Part shown: positions 1 through 9,752 of the stretch, one piece after another
Position numbering within the stretch: position 1 is the stretch's first letter
Layout of the letters: the number at the start of each line of letters is the position of its first letter
Source: Bin95 sp965220855
Lineage (GTDB): Bacteria > Pseudomonadota > Alphaproteobacteria > Bin95
NCBI GenBank assembly: GCA_965220855.1
Contig: CBDCQY010000001.1
Coordinates: 744,001-808,000 of the forward strand
Length of the DNA stretch: 64,000 bases
Direction of reading: 5' to 3'
The notes under the pieces: model-generated
Databases searched by the model: none
Told to the model about the DNA's origin: nothing
The model's input: only the letters and a program-made list of their open reading frames with translations
Translations under genes and position numbers: made by a program

Positions 1-775
1 GCCCTATCTGCAACTGGGGATGAAGGGCGGCGGCCAACTGCGTCTGGTGGCGGGCGCGGGCCGGGGCGAGGCGGAGCACCGCCCGGCGGCCGGAGCCGTG
101 GAGCGGGCCGACCTCGCCATGCTGGCGGCCTCGGTGGGCGGTCGGCTGCCGGTGGCGCGCCGGGGCGCCTTCGCGCTTGCGGCGACCGGCCAGGCGAGCC
201 TGACGCAGCTGGAGACCGACGATGCGCCGTCGGCCCCGTCGCTCGGCGGGCTGAAGGCGACCGGCTGGCGGCTCAGCGCCGGCCTGGAGGCGGCGCATGA
301 CGGCCTCGCGCTCGGCGCATCGGGCTGGCGGCTTCAGCCGCGCGGGGCGCTGGCGGTTCGCCAGGATGGCGGCGACGGGCTGGCGGGAACCGGCGCGGAG
401 CTTTCCGCCGGCGCGCGCCTGTCGCTGCCGGGCGGGCGCTTCGGCCTCGACGCGAGCGGCCACTGGCTGGCGCTGCACTCCGAGGACGAGGCGCGCGAAT
501 GGGGCGCGAGCCTGGAGGCGCGGCTGGCGCCGGGCGCGGGCGGGCGCGGCCTCTCGCTGGCCTTCGGCCCGCAATGGGGCGGGCAGCAGCGCGGCGCACT
601 CACGCGCGAGCGCCTGTTCGACGAGGCGCGCGACGACGACACGCCGCAACGCCTCTCCCTGACGGCGCGCGTCGGCTACGGCTTCGCCACCCCCGGCGGC
701 CTCACCGCCTTCCTCACCGCCGAACACCACGACCCCGACACCCGCCTCGGCATCGGCCTCCGCTTCCGATTCTGA
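1..775 (+). CDS. Autotransporter-type outer-membrane beta-barrel protein, C-terminal part (5' end outside window)
   Basis: The frame is open from base 2, so the true start lies upstream. The visible ~257 residues alternate short polar and hydrophobic stretches, are rich in Gly/Ala/Leu, and end in Gly-Leu-Arg-Phe-Arg-Phe. A C-terminal aromatic preceded by alternating hydrophobic residues is the usual BAM recognition signal of outer-membrane barrels. The length fits a 12-strand autotransporter translocator (about 250-280 residues), which anchors an exported passenger. The passenger is not visible, so its function is unknown. It does not align obviously with the barrel of the giant autotransporter at 25-29.5 kb beyond the closing motif. 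A non-autotransporter porin-like barrel remains possible. Confidence 0.7.
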   Translation, partial: PYLQLGMKGGGQLRLVAGAGRGEAEHRPAAGAVERADLAMLAASVGGRLPVARRGAFALAATGQASLTQLETDDAPSAPSLGGLKATGWRLSAGLEAAHDGLALGASGWRLQPRGALAVRQDGGDGLAGTGAELSAGARLSLPGGRFGLDASGHWLALHSEDEAREWGASLEARLAPGAGGRGLSLAFGPQWGGQQRGALTRERLFDEARDDDTPQRLSLTARVGYGFATPGGLTAFLTAEHHDPDTRLGIGLRFRF

Positions 776-864
776 CAGCTGAAGGCATCCTCGCCGTCTC
801 AGAGGCCCTGAACCTGGGACAGAGGCGTTTTCCTGGCGGAGGGGAGGCGGTAGAGTGCGGTGCT

Positions 865-1698
865 ATGGCTGTTTCGATCCGCCCGCTCTCCGACGTGCTG
901 GCCGCAGAGGTGCGGGGCGTCGATCTTCGCCGGCCGCTGGCGGCGGACGATCGGGCGCGGCTGCATGAGGCCTTTCTCGCGCATGGCATTCTCTGCTTCC
1001 GCGACCAGAGGCTCGACAAGCCGGCCCAGCTGGCGGCGACGCGGCAGTTCGGGGCGCTCGATGCGCATATCCAGCGCAACAAGGGCGGGGACATCGCGCA
1101 GGTGCACACCGTCTCCAATCTCGACGCCGAGGGGCGGCCGCGGCCCGAGGCGGCGGCGAAGGGCAATCTGCGCTGGCACTCCGACAAGTCCTATCGCACC
1201 GTCCCCTCCTCGGCGACCTTCCTCTACGCCGTCCGCGCGCCGAGCCGGGGCGGGCGGACCGAATTCGCCAATATGGCCCGCGCCTTCGAAGCCTGCCCGC
1301 CGGAACGGCAGGCCGCCTACCGCAAGCTCAAGGTGGTGCACGACTGGGCGCGCTCCTGCCAGAAGTCCGGCGAGCGCGAGGCGAGCGCGGAGGAGAAGGC
1401 GGTCTATCCGCCGGTCGCCCATCCGCTGGCGCGCCGCCACCCGGAGACCGGGCGCGAGGCCTTCTTCATCGGCAACCATGCCTCGCACATCCTCGGCATG
1501 GAGCGCAGCCGGGGCGAGGCGCTGCTGGAGGAAATCGAGGCGCACAGCACCGAAGAGCGCTTCGTCTGGCGCCACAGCTGGCGCGAGGGCGACCTGCTGA
1601 TGTGGGACAATCGCTGCCTGCTGCACCGCGCCGAGCCGCCGGGCGAGGAGCCGCGCGTGCTGCATCGCACCGTGACGCGCGGCACCGCGCCCTTCTGA
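865..1698 (+). CDS. TauD/TfdA-family Fe(II)/2-oxoglutarate dioxygenase
   Basis: This 277-residue protein has the TauD/TfdA layout. His105-Ser-Asp107 (in WHSDKSY) supplies two iron ligands and the late His254 (in DNRCLLH) the third; the nearby HRTVTRG segment is where the family binds 2-oxoglutarate. The family hydroxylates substrates such as taurine, alkyl sulfates, phenoxyacetates or carnitine precursors in the cytoplasm; the substrate here cannot be told. I chose ATG 865 because it gives a family-like N-terminus and a purine-rich stretch (GGAGGGGAGG) lies about 20 bases upstream; the frame is open further upstream but looks non-coding. glnS begins 12 bases after the stop, so the two may be co-transcribed. 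Confidence 0.85.
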   Translation: MAVSIRPLSDVLAAEVRGVDLRRPLAADDRARLHEAFLAHGILCFRDQRLDKPAQLAATRQFGALDAHIQRNKGGDIAQVHTVSNLDAEGRPRPEAAAKGNLRWHSDKSYRTVPSSATFLYAVRAPSRGGRTEFANMARAFEACPPERQAAYRKLKVVHDWARSCQKSGEREASAEEKAVYPPVAHPLARRHPETGREAFFIGNHASHILGMERSRGEALLEEIEAHSTEERFVWRHSWREGDLLMWDNRCLLHRAEPPGEEPRVLHRTVTRGTAPF

Positions 1699-1710
1699 GC
1701 GCGCGCGGCC

Positions 1711-3372
1711 ATGCCTACGGACGCGCCGACCGGCGGCGACTTCATCCGCAGCCGCATCCGCGCCGATCTGGCCGAAGGCCGGGTCGCCGGCGTCGTCACC
1801 CGCTTTCCGCCGGAGCCGAACGGCTATCTGCATATCGGGCACGCCAAGTCGATCTGCCTGAATTTCGGCGTCGCGGAGGAATTCGGCGGGCGCTGCAATC
1901 TGCGCTTCGACGACACCAACCCGACGAAGGAAGAACAGGCCTATCTCGACGCCATCCGCGAGGATGTGCGCTGGCTCGGCTTCCGCTGGGCGGACGAGCC
2001 GCGCCACGCCTCGGACTATTTCGAGACGCTCTTCGAGTGGGCCGAACATCTGATCCGCAACGGCGACGCCTATGTGGACGACCTCTCGGCGGAGGAGATA
2101 CGCGCGTCTCGCGGCACGCTCACCGAGCCCGGCCGGCCCAGCCCCTGGCGCGACCGCTCTCCGGCGGAGAATCTCGACCTCTTCCGGCGGATGCGCGCCG
2201 GCGCCTTCCCGCCGGGGGCCTGCGTGTTGCGGGCGCGCATCGACATGGCGTCGGGCAATATCAATCTGCGCGATCCCGTGCTCTACCGCATCCTCGACGC
2301 CGACCATCCGCGCACCGGGGCGGCCTGGCGCATCTATCCGACCTACGATTTCGCGCACGGACAGTCGGACGCCATCGAGGGGGTGACGCACTCGCTCTGC
2401 ACGCTGGAATTCGCCGACCACCGCGCGCTCTACGACTGGCTGCTGGAGCGCCTGCCGGCGGCTTGCCGGCCGCGCCAGTATGAGTTCTCGCGCCTGGACA
2501 TGACCGGGACCATCCTCTCCAAGCGCCTGCTGACCCGCCTGGTCGCCGAAGGCCATGTCGCGGGCTGGGACGATCCGCGCATGCCCACGCTCCGGGGCCT
2601 GCGGCGGCGGGGCGCGCCGGCGGCGGCGATCCGCGACTTCATCGGGCGCCTCGCGATCTCGAAGAGCGCCGGCCGGGTGGAGGCGGCGCTGCTCGACCAT
2701 TGCATCCGCGAGCGGCTGAACCGGACCGCGCCGCGCCGCATGGCCGTGCTGCGCCCGCTCAAGGTGGTGATCGAGAACTTTCCCGAGGGCCGGACCGAGT
2801 GGCTGGAGGCCGCCAACAATCCGGGCGATCCCGAGGCCGGGACGCGCCAGCTGCCCTTCTCGCGCGAGCTGTGGATCGAGCGCGACGACTTCATGGAGGA
2901 CCCGCCGCGCAAGTTCTTCCGCCTGGCGCCCGGCCGCGAGGTGCGGCTGCGCTACGCCTATTTCCTCACCTGCCGGGAGGTCGTCCGCGACGCCGGCGGC
3001 GAGATCGCGGAGTTGCGCTGCCGCTACGATCCCGAGACGCGCGGCGGCAGCGCGCCGGACGGGCGCAAGGTGCGGGCGACCATCCACTGGGTCTCCGCCG
3101 CGCACGCCGCGCGCGCGCCGGTGCGCCTTTACGGCCCGCTCTTCGCGAGCGACGAGCCGCGCGGGCTGGAAGAGCTGAACCCCGCCTCGCTCGAAACGCT
3201 GGCCGATTGCCGCCTGGAGCCGGGCCTCGCAGAGGCGGCGCCGGGCGAAACGGTGCAGTTCGAGCGCCTCGGCTATTTCGCCGCCGACCCCGATGGCGGC
3301 TTCAACCGCACTGTCGGCCTCCGCGACGACTGGGCCCGCATCAAGGCCCGCGAGACCGCCGCCGCATCCTGA
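1711..3372 (+). CDS. glnS: Glutamine--tRNA ligase (GlnRS)
   Basis: Charges tRNA-Gln with glutamine using ATP in the cytoplasm. The 553-residue length is that of classical bacterial GlnRS. The class I signatures are present: PPEPNGYLHIGH with HIGH at residues 41-44, and an SKRLL form of the KMSKS loop at about 270-274. The FDDTNP segment and a two-barrel anticodon-binding C-terminus follow. The ATG lies 12 bases after the dioxygenase stop. GlnRS is patchy in Alphaproteobacteria, where most members make Gln-tRNA indirectly with a non-discriminating GluRS and GatCAB. Its presence may therefore reflect an acquired gene; base composition is like its neighbours, so any transfer is old. Confidence 0.95.
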   Translation: MPTDAPTGGDFIRSRIRADLAEGRVAGVVTRFPPEPNGYLHIGHAKSICLNFGVAEEFGGRCNLRFDDTNPTKEEQAYLDAIREDVRWLGFRWADEPRHASDYFETLFEWAEHLIRNGDAYVDDLSAEEIRASRGTLTEPGRPSPWRDRSPAENLDLFRRMRAGAFPPGACVLRARIDMASGNINLRDPVLYRILDADHPRTGAAWRIYPTYDFAHGQSDAIEGVTHSLCTLEFADHRALYDWLLERLPAACRPRQYEFSRLDMTGTILSKRLLTRLVAEGHVAGWDDPRMPTLRGLRRRGAPAAAIRDFIGRLAISKSAGRVEAALLDHCIRERLNRTAPRRMAVLRPLKVVIENFPEGRTEWLEAANNPGDPEAGTRQLPFSRELWIERDDFMEDPPRKFFRLAPGREVRLRYAYFLTCREVVRDAGGEIAELRCRYDPETRGGSAPDGRKVRATIHWVSAAHAARAPVRLYGPLFASDEPRGLEELNPASLETLADCRLEPGLAEAAPGETVQFERLGYFAADPDGGFNRTVGLRDDWARIKARETAAAS

Positions 3373-3465
3373 AGCGCCGGGCGGCCTGCGCGGCTTGACC
3401 GGCCGGGCGGGGCGGCAGAGGATCGACCGCGCAAGGGGACCGATGACGGTTCCGGGGAGGTGGGC

Positions 3466-4737
3466 ATGGCGAGCGTGGCGCTCGGCGCGATCGCGGACGA
3501 CTCCACCGGCGCGACCGATCTCGCCAACAGCTGGGTGAAGGAGGGCCTGCGGGTCGTCCAGGTCATCGGCCCGCCCGACGCGGCGACCGAGGTCGGCGAG
3601 GCCGACGCCGTGGTGGTGGCGCTCAAATCGCGCACCGCGCCGGTGGACGCGGCGATCTCCCAATCCCTGGCGGCGCTCGACTGGCTCCGCGCCGCCGGGG
3701 CGCAGCAGATCGTCTTCAAATATTGCTCGACCTTCGATTCCACCCCGCATGGCAATATCGGCCCGGTCGCCGACGCCCTGCTGGAGGCGCTCGGGGCCGA
3801 TTTCGCGCTGCTCTGCCCGGCCTTCCCGGAAAACGGGCGCACGATCTACCGGGGCCATCTGTTCGTCGGCGACCTGCTGCTCTCCGACTCCTCGATGAAG
3901 GACCATCCGCTGACCCCGATGCGCGACGCCAGCCTGATCCGGCTGATGGACGCGCAGAGCCGCCACCGGACGGGCCTGGTGGCGCTGGAGCATGTCCGCG
4001 CCGGGCCGGCGGCGATCCGCGCCCGGATCGAGGCGCTCCGAGCCGAAGGCCGGCGCTATGCGGCGATCGACGCGCTCACCGACGCCGATCTGCGCTCCAT
4101 CGGCGCGGCCGCCTTCGACCATCCGCTGGTCACCGGCGGCTCGGGCGTCGCCATCGGCCTGCCCGACAATCTGCGCCGGACGGGCGCGCTCGGGGCCGCG
4201 TCCGCGCCCTTGCCGCCCGCCCCTCCGGGGCGCGAGCTGGTGCTCGCCGGCAGCTGCTCGACCGCGACCCGCGCGCAGATCGACGCCATCGCCGGGCGCT
4301 GGCCGCTCCGCCGGCTCGACCCGGATGCGCTGGCGGAGGACGCGCCCGGGGAGGTCGCCAGCGCGCTCATCTGGGCGCGGGAACAGCCCGCCGGCTTGCC
4401 CGTGGCGATCTGCTCCTCCGCCGCGCCCGAGGAGGTCGCCCGCGTGCAGGCCCGCCACGGCGCGGCGCGCGCCGGCGAGACGATCGAACGCGCCTTCGCC
4501 ATGCTCGCCGCCGGGCTGGCCCAGGACGGCTTCACCCGCATCGCGGTGGCCGGCGGCGAGACCTCCGGGGCGGTGCTGGCCGGGCTCGGCGTGCGCGCGC
4601 TCGGCATCGGCCCCGAGATCGCGCCCGGCGTGCCCTGGACCCGATCGCTCGGCCCGCGGCCGCTGGCGCTGGCGCTCAAATCCGGCAATTTCGGCCCGCC
4701 GAGCTTCTTCGCCGACGCCTTCGCCATGCTGCCATGA
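3466..4737 (+). CDS. otnK: 3-oxo-tetronate kinase (four-carbon acid sugar kinase family)
   Basis: A 423-residue member of the DUF1537/OtnK family, which phosphorylates 3-oxo-tetronates at C4 with ATP in the breakdown of four-carbon sugar acids such as erythronate and threonate. The N-terminal substrate domain begins with the family motif ADDSTGATD (about residues 9-17). The C-terminal nucleotide domain carries the Gly-rich VAGGETSGAVL segment. ATG 3466 follows a strong ribosome site (GGGGAGG, 3454-3460); GTG 3460 is an alternative overlapping that site. The stop overlaps the ATG of otnC by four bases, so the two are translationally coupled. Family assignment is strong; stereospecificity (D- or L-tetronate) cannot be read from sequence. 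Confidence 0.92.
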   Translation: MASVALGAIADDSTGATDLANSWVKEGLRVVQVIGPPDAATEVGEADAVVVALKSRTAPVDAAISQSLAALDWLRAAGAQQIVFKYCSTFDSTPHGNIGPVADALLEALGADFALLCPAFPENGRTIYRGHLFVGDLLLSDSSMKDHPLTPMRDASLIRLMDAQSRHRTGLVALEHVRAGPAAIRARIEALRAEGRRYAAIDALTDADLRSIGAAAFDHPLVTGGSGVAIGLPDNLRRTGALGAASAPLPPAPPGRELVLAGSCSTATRAQIDAIAGRWPLRRLDPDALAEDAPGEVASALIWAREQPAGLPVAICSSAAPEEVARVQARHGAARAGETIERAFAMLAAGLAQDGFTRIAVAGGETSGAVLAGLGVRALGIGPEIAPGVPWTRSLGPRPLALALKSGNFGPPSFFADAFAMLP

Positions 4738-5372
4738 GCGAGACCCGGCTCCGCGAGCGGATGGTGCGCCTCGCCGCCTCGCTGTTCGAGCGCGGGCTGA
4801 CCTTCGGGTCCTCCGGCAATCTGAGCGTGCGCCTGGACGACGGCTGGCTGATGACGCCGACCGGCTCCAGCCTGGGCGAGCTGGACCCGGCCCGGCTCTC
4901 CCGGCTGGACGAGCAAGGCCGGCCGATCTCCGGCGACCCGCCCACCAAGGAGGCCTTCCTGCACACCGCCATGTACGCCAGGCGGCCCCGCGCGGGGGCG
5001 ATCGTGCATCTGCACTCCACCTGGTCGGTCGCCGTCAGCTGCCTGCGCGATATCGACCCCGAGGATGTGCTGCCGCCGCTGACGGCCTATTACGTCATGC
5101 GCGTCGGCGTGCTGCCGCTCATTCCCTATTTCCCGCCGGGAGACCTCGACCTGGCGAAGGCGGTCGGCGAAATGGCCTCGCGCCACCACGCCGTGCTGCT
5201 GGCCAATCACGGCCCCGTGGTGGCCGGCAAGTCGCTCGACGACGCCGTGCAGGCGACCGAGGAGCTGGAGGAAACCGCCAAGCTGTTCCTCGCCCTGCAG
5301 GGCATGAAGACCCGGCCGCTGACGGCCGGCCAGGTGGCGGAGATCCGCCGCCGCTTCCCGACGGAGGTCTGA
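4734..5372 (+). CDS. otnC: 3-oxo-tetronate 4-phosphate decarboxylase (class II aldolase family)
   Basis: A 212-residue class II aldolase/adducin-fold protein. The metal-binding His-x-His lies in VHLHSTWS and a further His in ANHGPVV; the acidic residue is probably in the PPTKEAFLH segment. Within the tetronate pathway it decarboxylates the OtnK product to dihydroxyacetone phosphate. The ATG overlaps the otnK stop (ATGA), and adjacency to otnK is the main reason to prefer OtnC over fuculose-phosphate aldolase, its close relative. It is followed by a convergent minus-strand gene six bases away, so the operon ends here. No isomerase (OtnI) is beside it. Confidence 0.9.
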   Translation: MSETRLRERMVRLAASLFERGLTFGSSGNLSVRLDDGWLMTPTGSSLGELDPARLSRLDEQGRPISGDPPTKEAFLHTAMYARRPRAGAIVHLHSTWSVAVSCLRDIDPEDVLPPLTAYYVMRVGVLPLIPYFPPGDLDLAKAVGEMASRHHAVLLANHGPVVAGKSLDDAVQATEELEETAKLFLALQGMKTRPLTAGQVAEIRRRFPTEV

Positions 5373-5378
5373 GCCGGC

Positions 5379-6008
5379 TCAGAGCACCGGGTGGCCGAGC
5401 GCGGCTTCGAGATCGGCCAGCGCCTGGGCCTCGGTCTCGACCTTGATGGTCGTCATGCCCATCGCCCGGGCGGGCTTCAGATTGACGCCCAGATCGTCGA
5501 GGAAGACGCAGGCCTCGGGCGCCGCGCCCAGGCGGTCGCAGGCGATGCGGTAGAATTCCGGGTCCGGCTTGCGCAGCCCGGTCTCGCGCGACTCGATCAC
5601 CGCGTCGAACAACGCCAGCACCGCCGCCATCTCGCCCGCGCGCCCGTCGCCGGCGGCCGGCGCGCGCATATTGTTGGTGAGGCAGGCGGTGCGGTAGCGC
5701 GCCCCCACCGCCCTGAGCGCCGCCACCATGCGGGGCCGGAGCGGGCGCTGGATCAGCGCCAGCACCGCGCCCGCGTCGAGCGCCATGCCGAGCGCGGCCG
5801 CCTCGGCCTCGAACTGGCGGCGGAACTCGTCGCGGTCGATGCGGCTGCGCTCGAACAGCGCCCAGGCGTTGGCGTCCGGATTGCGGCTGTTGATCCGCCG
5901 GATCGCGCCCTCCGGCAGGCCGTTGGCGCGCTCATAGTCGGCGAAGGCGTCGAAGGGGCTTTCGGTCAGCACGCCGCCGAAGTCCCAGAGCACCGCCTCG
6001 ACGCTCAT
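5379..6008 (-). CDS. HAD-family hydrolase (HAD-IA, phosphatase/dehalogenase type)
   Basis: This 209-residue protein shows the four HAD motifs: WDFGGVLT near the N-terminus (nucleophilic Asp), LTNN as motif II, a Lys in RKPDPEFY as motif III, and FLDDLGVN as motif IV. The DFGG form, lacking the usual second acid of DxD, is common in the subgroup that includes YihX-type phosphatases and the N-terminal domain of soluble epoxide hydrolase. ATG 6008 overlaps the stop of the upstream FAD dehydrogenase by four bases, so the two are coupled; this argues for a shared catabolic role, possibly removal of an intermediate. The substrate is unknown. Confidence 0.85.
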   Translation of the reverse strand: MSVEAVLWDFGGVLTESPFDAFADYERANGLPEGAIRRINSRNPDANAWALFERSRIDRDEFRRQFEAEAAALGMALDAGAVLALIQRPLRPRMVAALRAVGARYRTACLTNNMRAPAAGDGRAGEMAAVLALFDAVIESRETGLRKPDPEFYRIACDRLGAAPEACVFLDDLGVNLKPARAMGMTTIKVETEAQALADLEAALGHPVL

Positions 6009-7108
6009 GCAGGCGCGCCCCGCAGCCGGGCGGGGCCGAGCCCGGCCTCGTCCAGGCCGAGCTCCCGCACCCGCGCCGGCAGGCCCTCGCCCGCCACCAG
6101 CGCCGCCACCGCCTCGCCCATGGCGGGCGCGGTCTGGATGCCGTAGCCGCCCTGCCCGGCGCACCAGAAGAAGCCCTCGGCGTCGGTGTCGAAGCCGGCA
6201 ACGGGCGTGCGGTCGGCGACGAAGCTGCGCAGCCCGGCCCAGCGCTGCTCCAGCCGGCGGATGGTGAAATGCGTCGCGCGCTCGATGCGGTCCACGGCGA
6301 TGGCCACGTCCAGCTCCTCCGGCTGCGCGTCGCAGGGCGGCGAGGGCGTCTCGTCGGCGGGCGAACCCAGCACGCGCCCGGATTCCGGCTTGAAATAGAA
6401 CTGCTCATCGACATCGATCGCCATCGGCCAGTCGCCGGCCTCGGCGGCGAAGGTGAAGGCGGTGCGCCGCTTCGGCACCAGGCCGATCGGCTCGACGCCG
6501 GCCATGGCCGCGATCTCGTCGGCCCAGGCCCCGGCGGCGTTGACCACGATGCGCGCCTCCAGCGTCTCGTCGGCGAGGCGGACGCGCCAGCCGTCGCCCG
6601 CGCGGTCGAGCCCGGTGACCTCGGCATTGCGCCGGAGCGCCAGCCCCCGCAGGAAGCCGCGATGCAGCGCGTGCACGTCGATATCCGCCGCGCCGGCCTC
6701 ATAGACCGCGCCCGCCACATAGTCCGGCCGGAGCGCGGGAATCAGCCGGTGGGCCTCGGCCCCGTCCAGCGCCTTCATGTCCGGCACGAAGCGCCGGCCG
6801 ACGCGGAGCGCGGCCTCCAGCGCCTCCGTCTGGTCGGCGCGGCCGAACAGCATGGCCCCGCGCGGCGTGAGCAGCGGCGTCGCGGCGAAGCCCGAGGGCG
6901 GGCTGCGGAAGAACGGCTCCGAGGCCACGGTGAGCGCGCGGATCGCGGCGTTGCCGTAAGCCTGCGTATAGAGCGCGGCCGACCGGCCGGTGGTGTGGTA
7001 GCCCGGCTGGTCCTCGCGCTCCAGCAGCAGCACGTCGAAGCGCTGCGCCAGCCGCCAGGCCGCCGAAGCGCCGGCCATGCCGGCCCCGATCACGACGATA
7101 TCAGGCAT
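6005..7108 (-). CDS. FAD-dependent D-amino-acid dehydrogenase, DauA (D-arginine dehydrogenase)-like
   Basis: A 367-residue DAO-family flavoprotein. The N-terminal Rossmann motif IVVIGAGMAGAS binds FAD; it is followed by LLEREDQPGYHTTGRSAA, the arrangement found in Pseudomonas DauA. The C-terminal WAGLRSFVADRTPVAG and GQGGYGIQTAPAMGEA segments are also typical of that subfamily. It would oxidatively deaminate D-amino acids (D-Arg and others) to 2-oxo acids plus ammonia, passing electrons to the respiratory chain. The start at 7108 overlaps the preceding acetyltransferase by eight bases, and its stop overlaps the HAD gene. Glycine/sarcosine oxidase-like activity is an alternative; subfamily confidence is moderate to good. 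Confidence 0.82.
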   Translation of the reverse strand: MPDIVVIGAGMAGASAAWRLAQRFDVLLLEREDQPGYHTTGRSAALYTQAYGNAAIRALTVASEPFFRSPPSGFAATPLLTPRGAMLFGRADQTEALEAALRVGRRFVPDMKALDGAEAHRLIPALRPDYVAGAVYEAGAADIDVHALHRGFLRGLALRRNAEVTGLDRAGDGWRVRLADETLEARIVVNAAGAWADEIAAMAGVEPIGLVPKRRTAFTFAAEAGDWPMAIDVDEQFYFKPESGRVLGSPADETPSPPCDAQPEELDVAIAVDRIERATHFTIRRLEQRWAGLRSFVADRTPVAGFDTDAEGFFWCAGQGGYGIQTAPAMGEAVAALVAGEGLPARVRELGLDEAGLGPARLRGAPA

Positions 7109-7721
7109 GGGCGTGCGCTCCCGGCGCGTCGAGGCGCATGGCGACGCGCGGCAGCCAGTTGCGCGGCAGCCCCGCCAGCGGCTCCCGCACCACCCGGAAG
7201 CCGGCGCGGCGGAAGAGCGACTCGGTCCCGAACCAGGCGCTGTCCGCCCCGGCGCGCGCCTCGCCGGCGCGGGGATAGGCCTCGACCGCCGGCGCGCCCT
7301 GCCCGAACGCCCAGGCCGCCGCCGCCCGCACCAGCCCGACGGCCACGCCCCGGCCGCGCGCCGCCGGCGTGACCGTGATGCAGGCGAGCGCCCAGACCGG
7401 CACATCGTCGACGGGCGGCGTCGCGCGCGAGGCGCAGAGCCGCCCGAAGGCGTTCCTCGGGGCCACCGCCGCCCAGCCGACCGCCTCCTCGCCCTCGAAG
7501 GCGAGCAGGCCGGGCGCCGGCCCGGTCCGGGCCAGTTCCGTCATCGCCGCCCGCCGGCGGGCCGGGCCGCCCTTGCCGCCCGTGGCGCGATATTCGGCGG
7601 CGGTAAGGCGCGGGAACATGCACCAGCAACTGCTGCCCCAGCTGCCGCGCAGCACGCCGCCGAGCGCGTCGATCGACGCCGGGGTCAGCGGGCGAAAGTC
7701 CAACAGGCCGTCCGATGGCAT
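7101..7721 (-). CDS. GNAT-family N-acetyltransferase
   Basis: A 206-residue protein with the GNAT acetyl-CoA site: WALACITVTPAARGRGVAVGLV contains the beta-4 strand and the Q/RxxGxG/A-type pyrophosphate loop (ARGRGVA). An N-terminal segment rich in Trp/Cys (SWGSSCWCMF) is seen in a subgroup annotated only as GNAT acetyltransferase. The acceptor is unknown. I chose ATG 7721; an upstream in-frame ATG at 7799 would add 26 residues of poor coding quality and run into the mreB promoter region. It heads the minus-strand group with the D-amino-acid dehydrogenase and HAD hydrolase and overlaps the former. Confidence 0.8.
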   Translation of the reverse strand: MPSDGLLDFRPLTPASIDALGGVLRGSWGSSCWCMFPRLTAAEYRATGGKGGPARRRAAMTELARTGPAPGLLAFEGEEAVGWAAVAPRNAFGRLCASRATPPVDDVPVWALACITVTPAARGRGVAVGLVRAAAAWAFGQGAPAVEAYPRAGEARAGADSAWFGTESLFRRAGFRVVREPLAGLPRNWLPRVAMRLDAPGAHAHA

Positions 7722-7837
7722 CGGGCGAAGGTCCTCGCATTCGGAAATCGCGCCGCCGGTTTCCTCTCGCATCCGGCGGCGCGGTTCCTTATACTGCACG
7801 CTCGCAAAGACACCATACGGAACTGGCGCCCCGGCTC
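7722..7837 (+). promoter_or_regulatory. Divergent intergenic region upstream of mreB, with inverted repeat and possible -10 box
   Basis: The only space between the divergent acetyltransferase and the mre operon. It holds a perfect 11-bp inverted repeat (CGCGCCGCCGG at 7749-7759, its complement at 7773-7783, 13-base loop) and, rightward, TATACT at 7790-7795, one base from the sigma-70 -10 consensus and about 43 bases before the mreB ATG. I cannot find a convincing -35 at normal spacing. The repeat could be an operator or simply GC-rich hairpin sequence. Confidence 0.35.
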
Positions 7838-8872
<1,035 letters not shown>

Positions 8873-8888
8873 GAGGGAGCCCCCCGCC

Positions 8889-9752
8889 GTGTGGGAGCGC
8901 CGCGCCGGACCGGAGGTCAAGGCCGAAACGCCGGTGCGGGCGACATTGCGGCGTGCGCTGTTCGCTCTTCTGGTGGCCGCCTCCATGGGCGCGCTGATCA
9001 TCGGCAAGGCCGAGGTCTATGTCTTCGACGGGCTGAAGGGCGCGGTCGGCGACCTGCTGGCCCCGGTGCTGGACGCGGTGACCGCGCCGGTGCGGGCGGC
9101 GCGCGCCGTCGGCGGCAATCTGGGCCGCATCGCCGCGCTCACCGAGGAGAACGGGCGCCTGCGCGCCGAAAACGCCCGGCTGCGCCAATGGCGGGCGCTC
9201 GCCCGGCGGCTGGACGGGCAGAACCGCGAGCTGCAACGGCTGCTCAGCCTGGAGCCGGGCGGCGAGGTGCGCATGGTGACTGCGCGCGTCATCGCCGACA
9301 CCGGCGGCCCCTACGCCCGCAGCCTGCTGATCGACGCCGGGCGGCGCCAGGGCGTGCGGCCCGACGGCGCCGTGATCTCCGGCGAGGGTCTGGTCGGCCG
9401 GGTGATCTGGGCCGGAATGCGCAGCGCGCGCATCCTGCTGATTACCGACCGGCGCTCGCAAGTCCCGGTGCTGGCCGGCCCGAACCGCGTCCATGCGATC
9501 CTGGTCGGCGACAACGATGCGCGCCCCTATCTGCGCTTCCTGCCCCGCAACGCCGCCATCGCGCCGGGCGACGTCATCGTCACCTCGGGCCATGGCGGCC
9601 TGTTCCCGCCCGGCCTGCCGGTGGGCGACGCCGGCGCGACGCGGCGTCCCGATGGCGGGCTGGCGGTGCTGCCGCATGTGGACTGGACGCGCCTGCAATT
9701 CGTCCGGGTCGTCGAGCGGAGCGCGGCGATCCATGCGCTCGTGGAGGAATAG
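8889..9752 (+). CDS. mreC: Cell shape-determining protein MreC
   Basis: A 287-residue inner-membrane protein with one N-terminal transmembrane helix (about residues 20-42), a coiled coil (about 75-115: LTEENGRLRAENARLRQW) and the periplasmic beta-rich MreC domain (LLIDAGRRQGVRPDGAVI, then DVIVTSGHGGLFPPGLPVG). It links MreB to PBP2 and RodA on the periplasmic side. The start is GTG at 8889, with AGGAGG at 8871-8876 upstream. The stop directly abuts the mreD ATG. Confidence 0.95.
   Translation: MWERRAGPEVKAETPVRATLRRALFALLVAASMGALIIGKAEVYVFDGLKGAVGDLLAPVLDAVTAPVRAARAVGGNLGRIAALTEENGRLRAENARLRQWRALARRLDGQNRELQRLLSLEPGGEVRMVTARVIADTGGPYARSLLIDAGRRQGVRPDGAVISGEGLVGRVIWAGMRSARILLITDRRSQVPVLAGPNRVHAILVGDNDARPYLRFLPRNAAIAPGDVIVTSGHGGLFPPGLPVGDAGATRRPDGGLAVLPHVDWTRLQFVRVVERSAAIHALVEE

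Noticed and set aside
799..4458. Antisense open frame of about 1219 codons across the dioxygenase, glnS and otnK
   Set aside because: It spans three recognised sense genes and has no domain signature, so it is a GC-driven shadow.
4734..5372. Class II aldolase considered as fuculose/rhamnulose-phosphate aldolase
   Set aside because: Direct coupling to otnK makes the 3-oxo-tetronate 4-phosphate decarboxylase role more likely.
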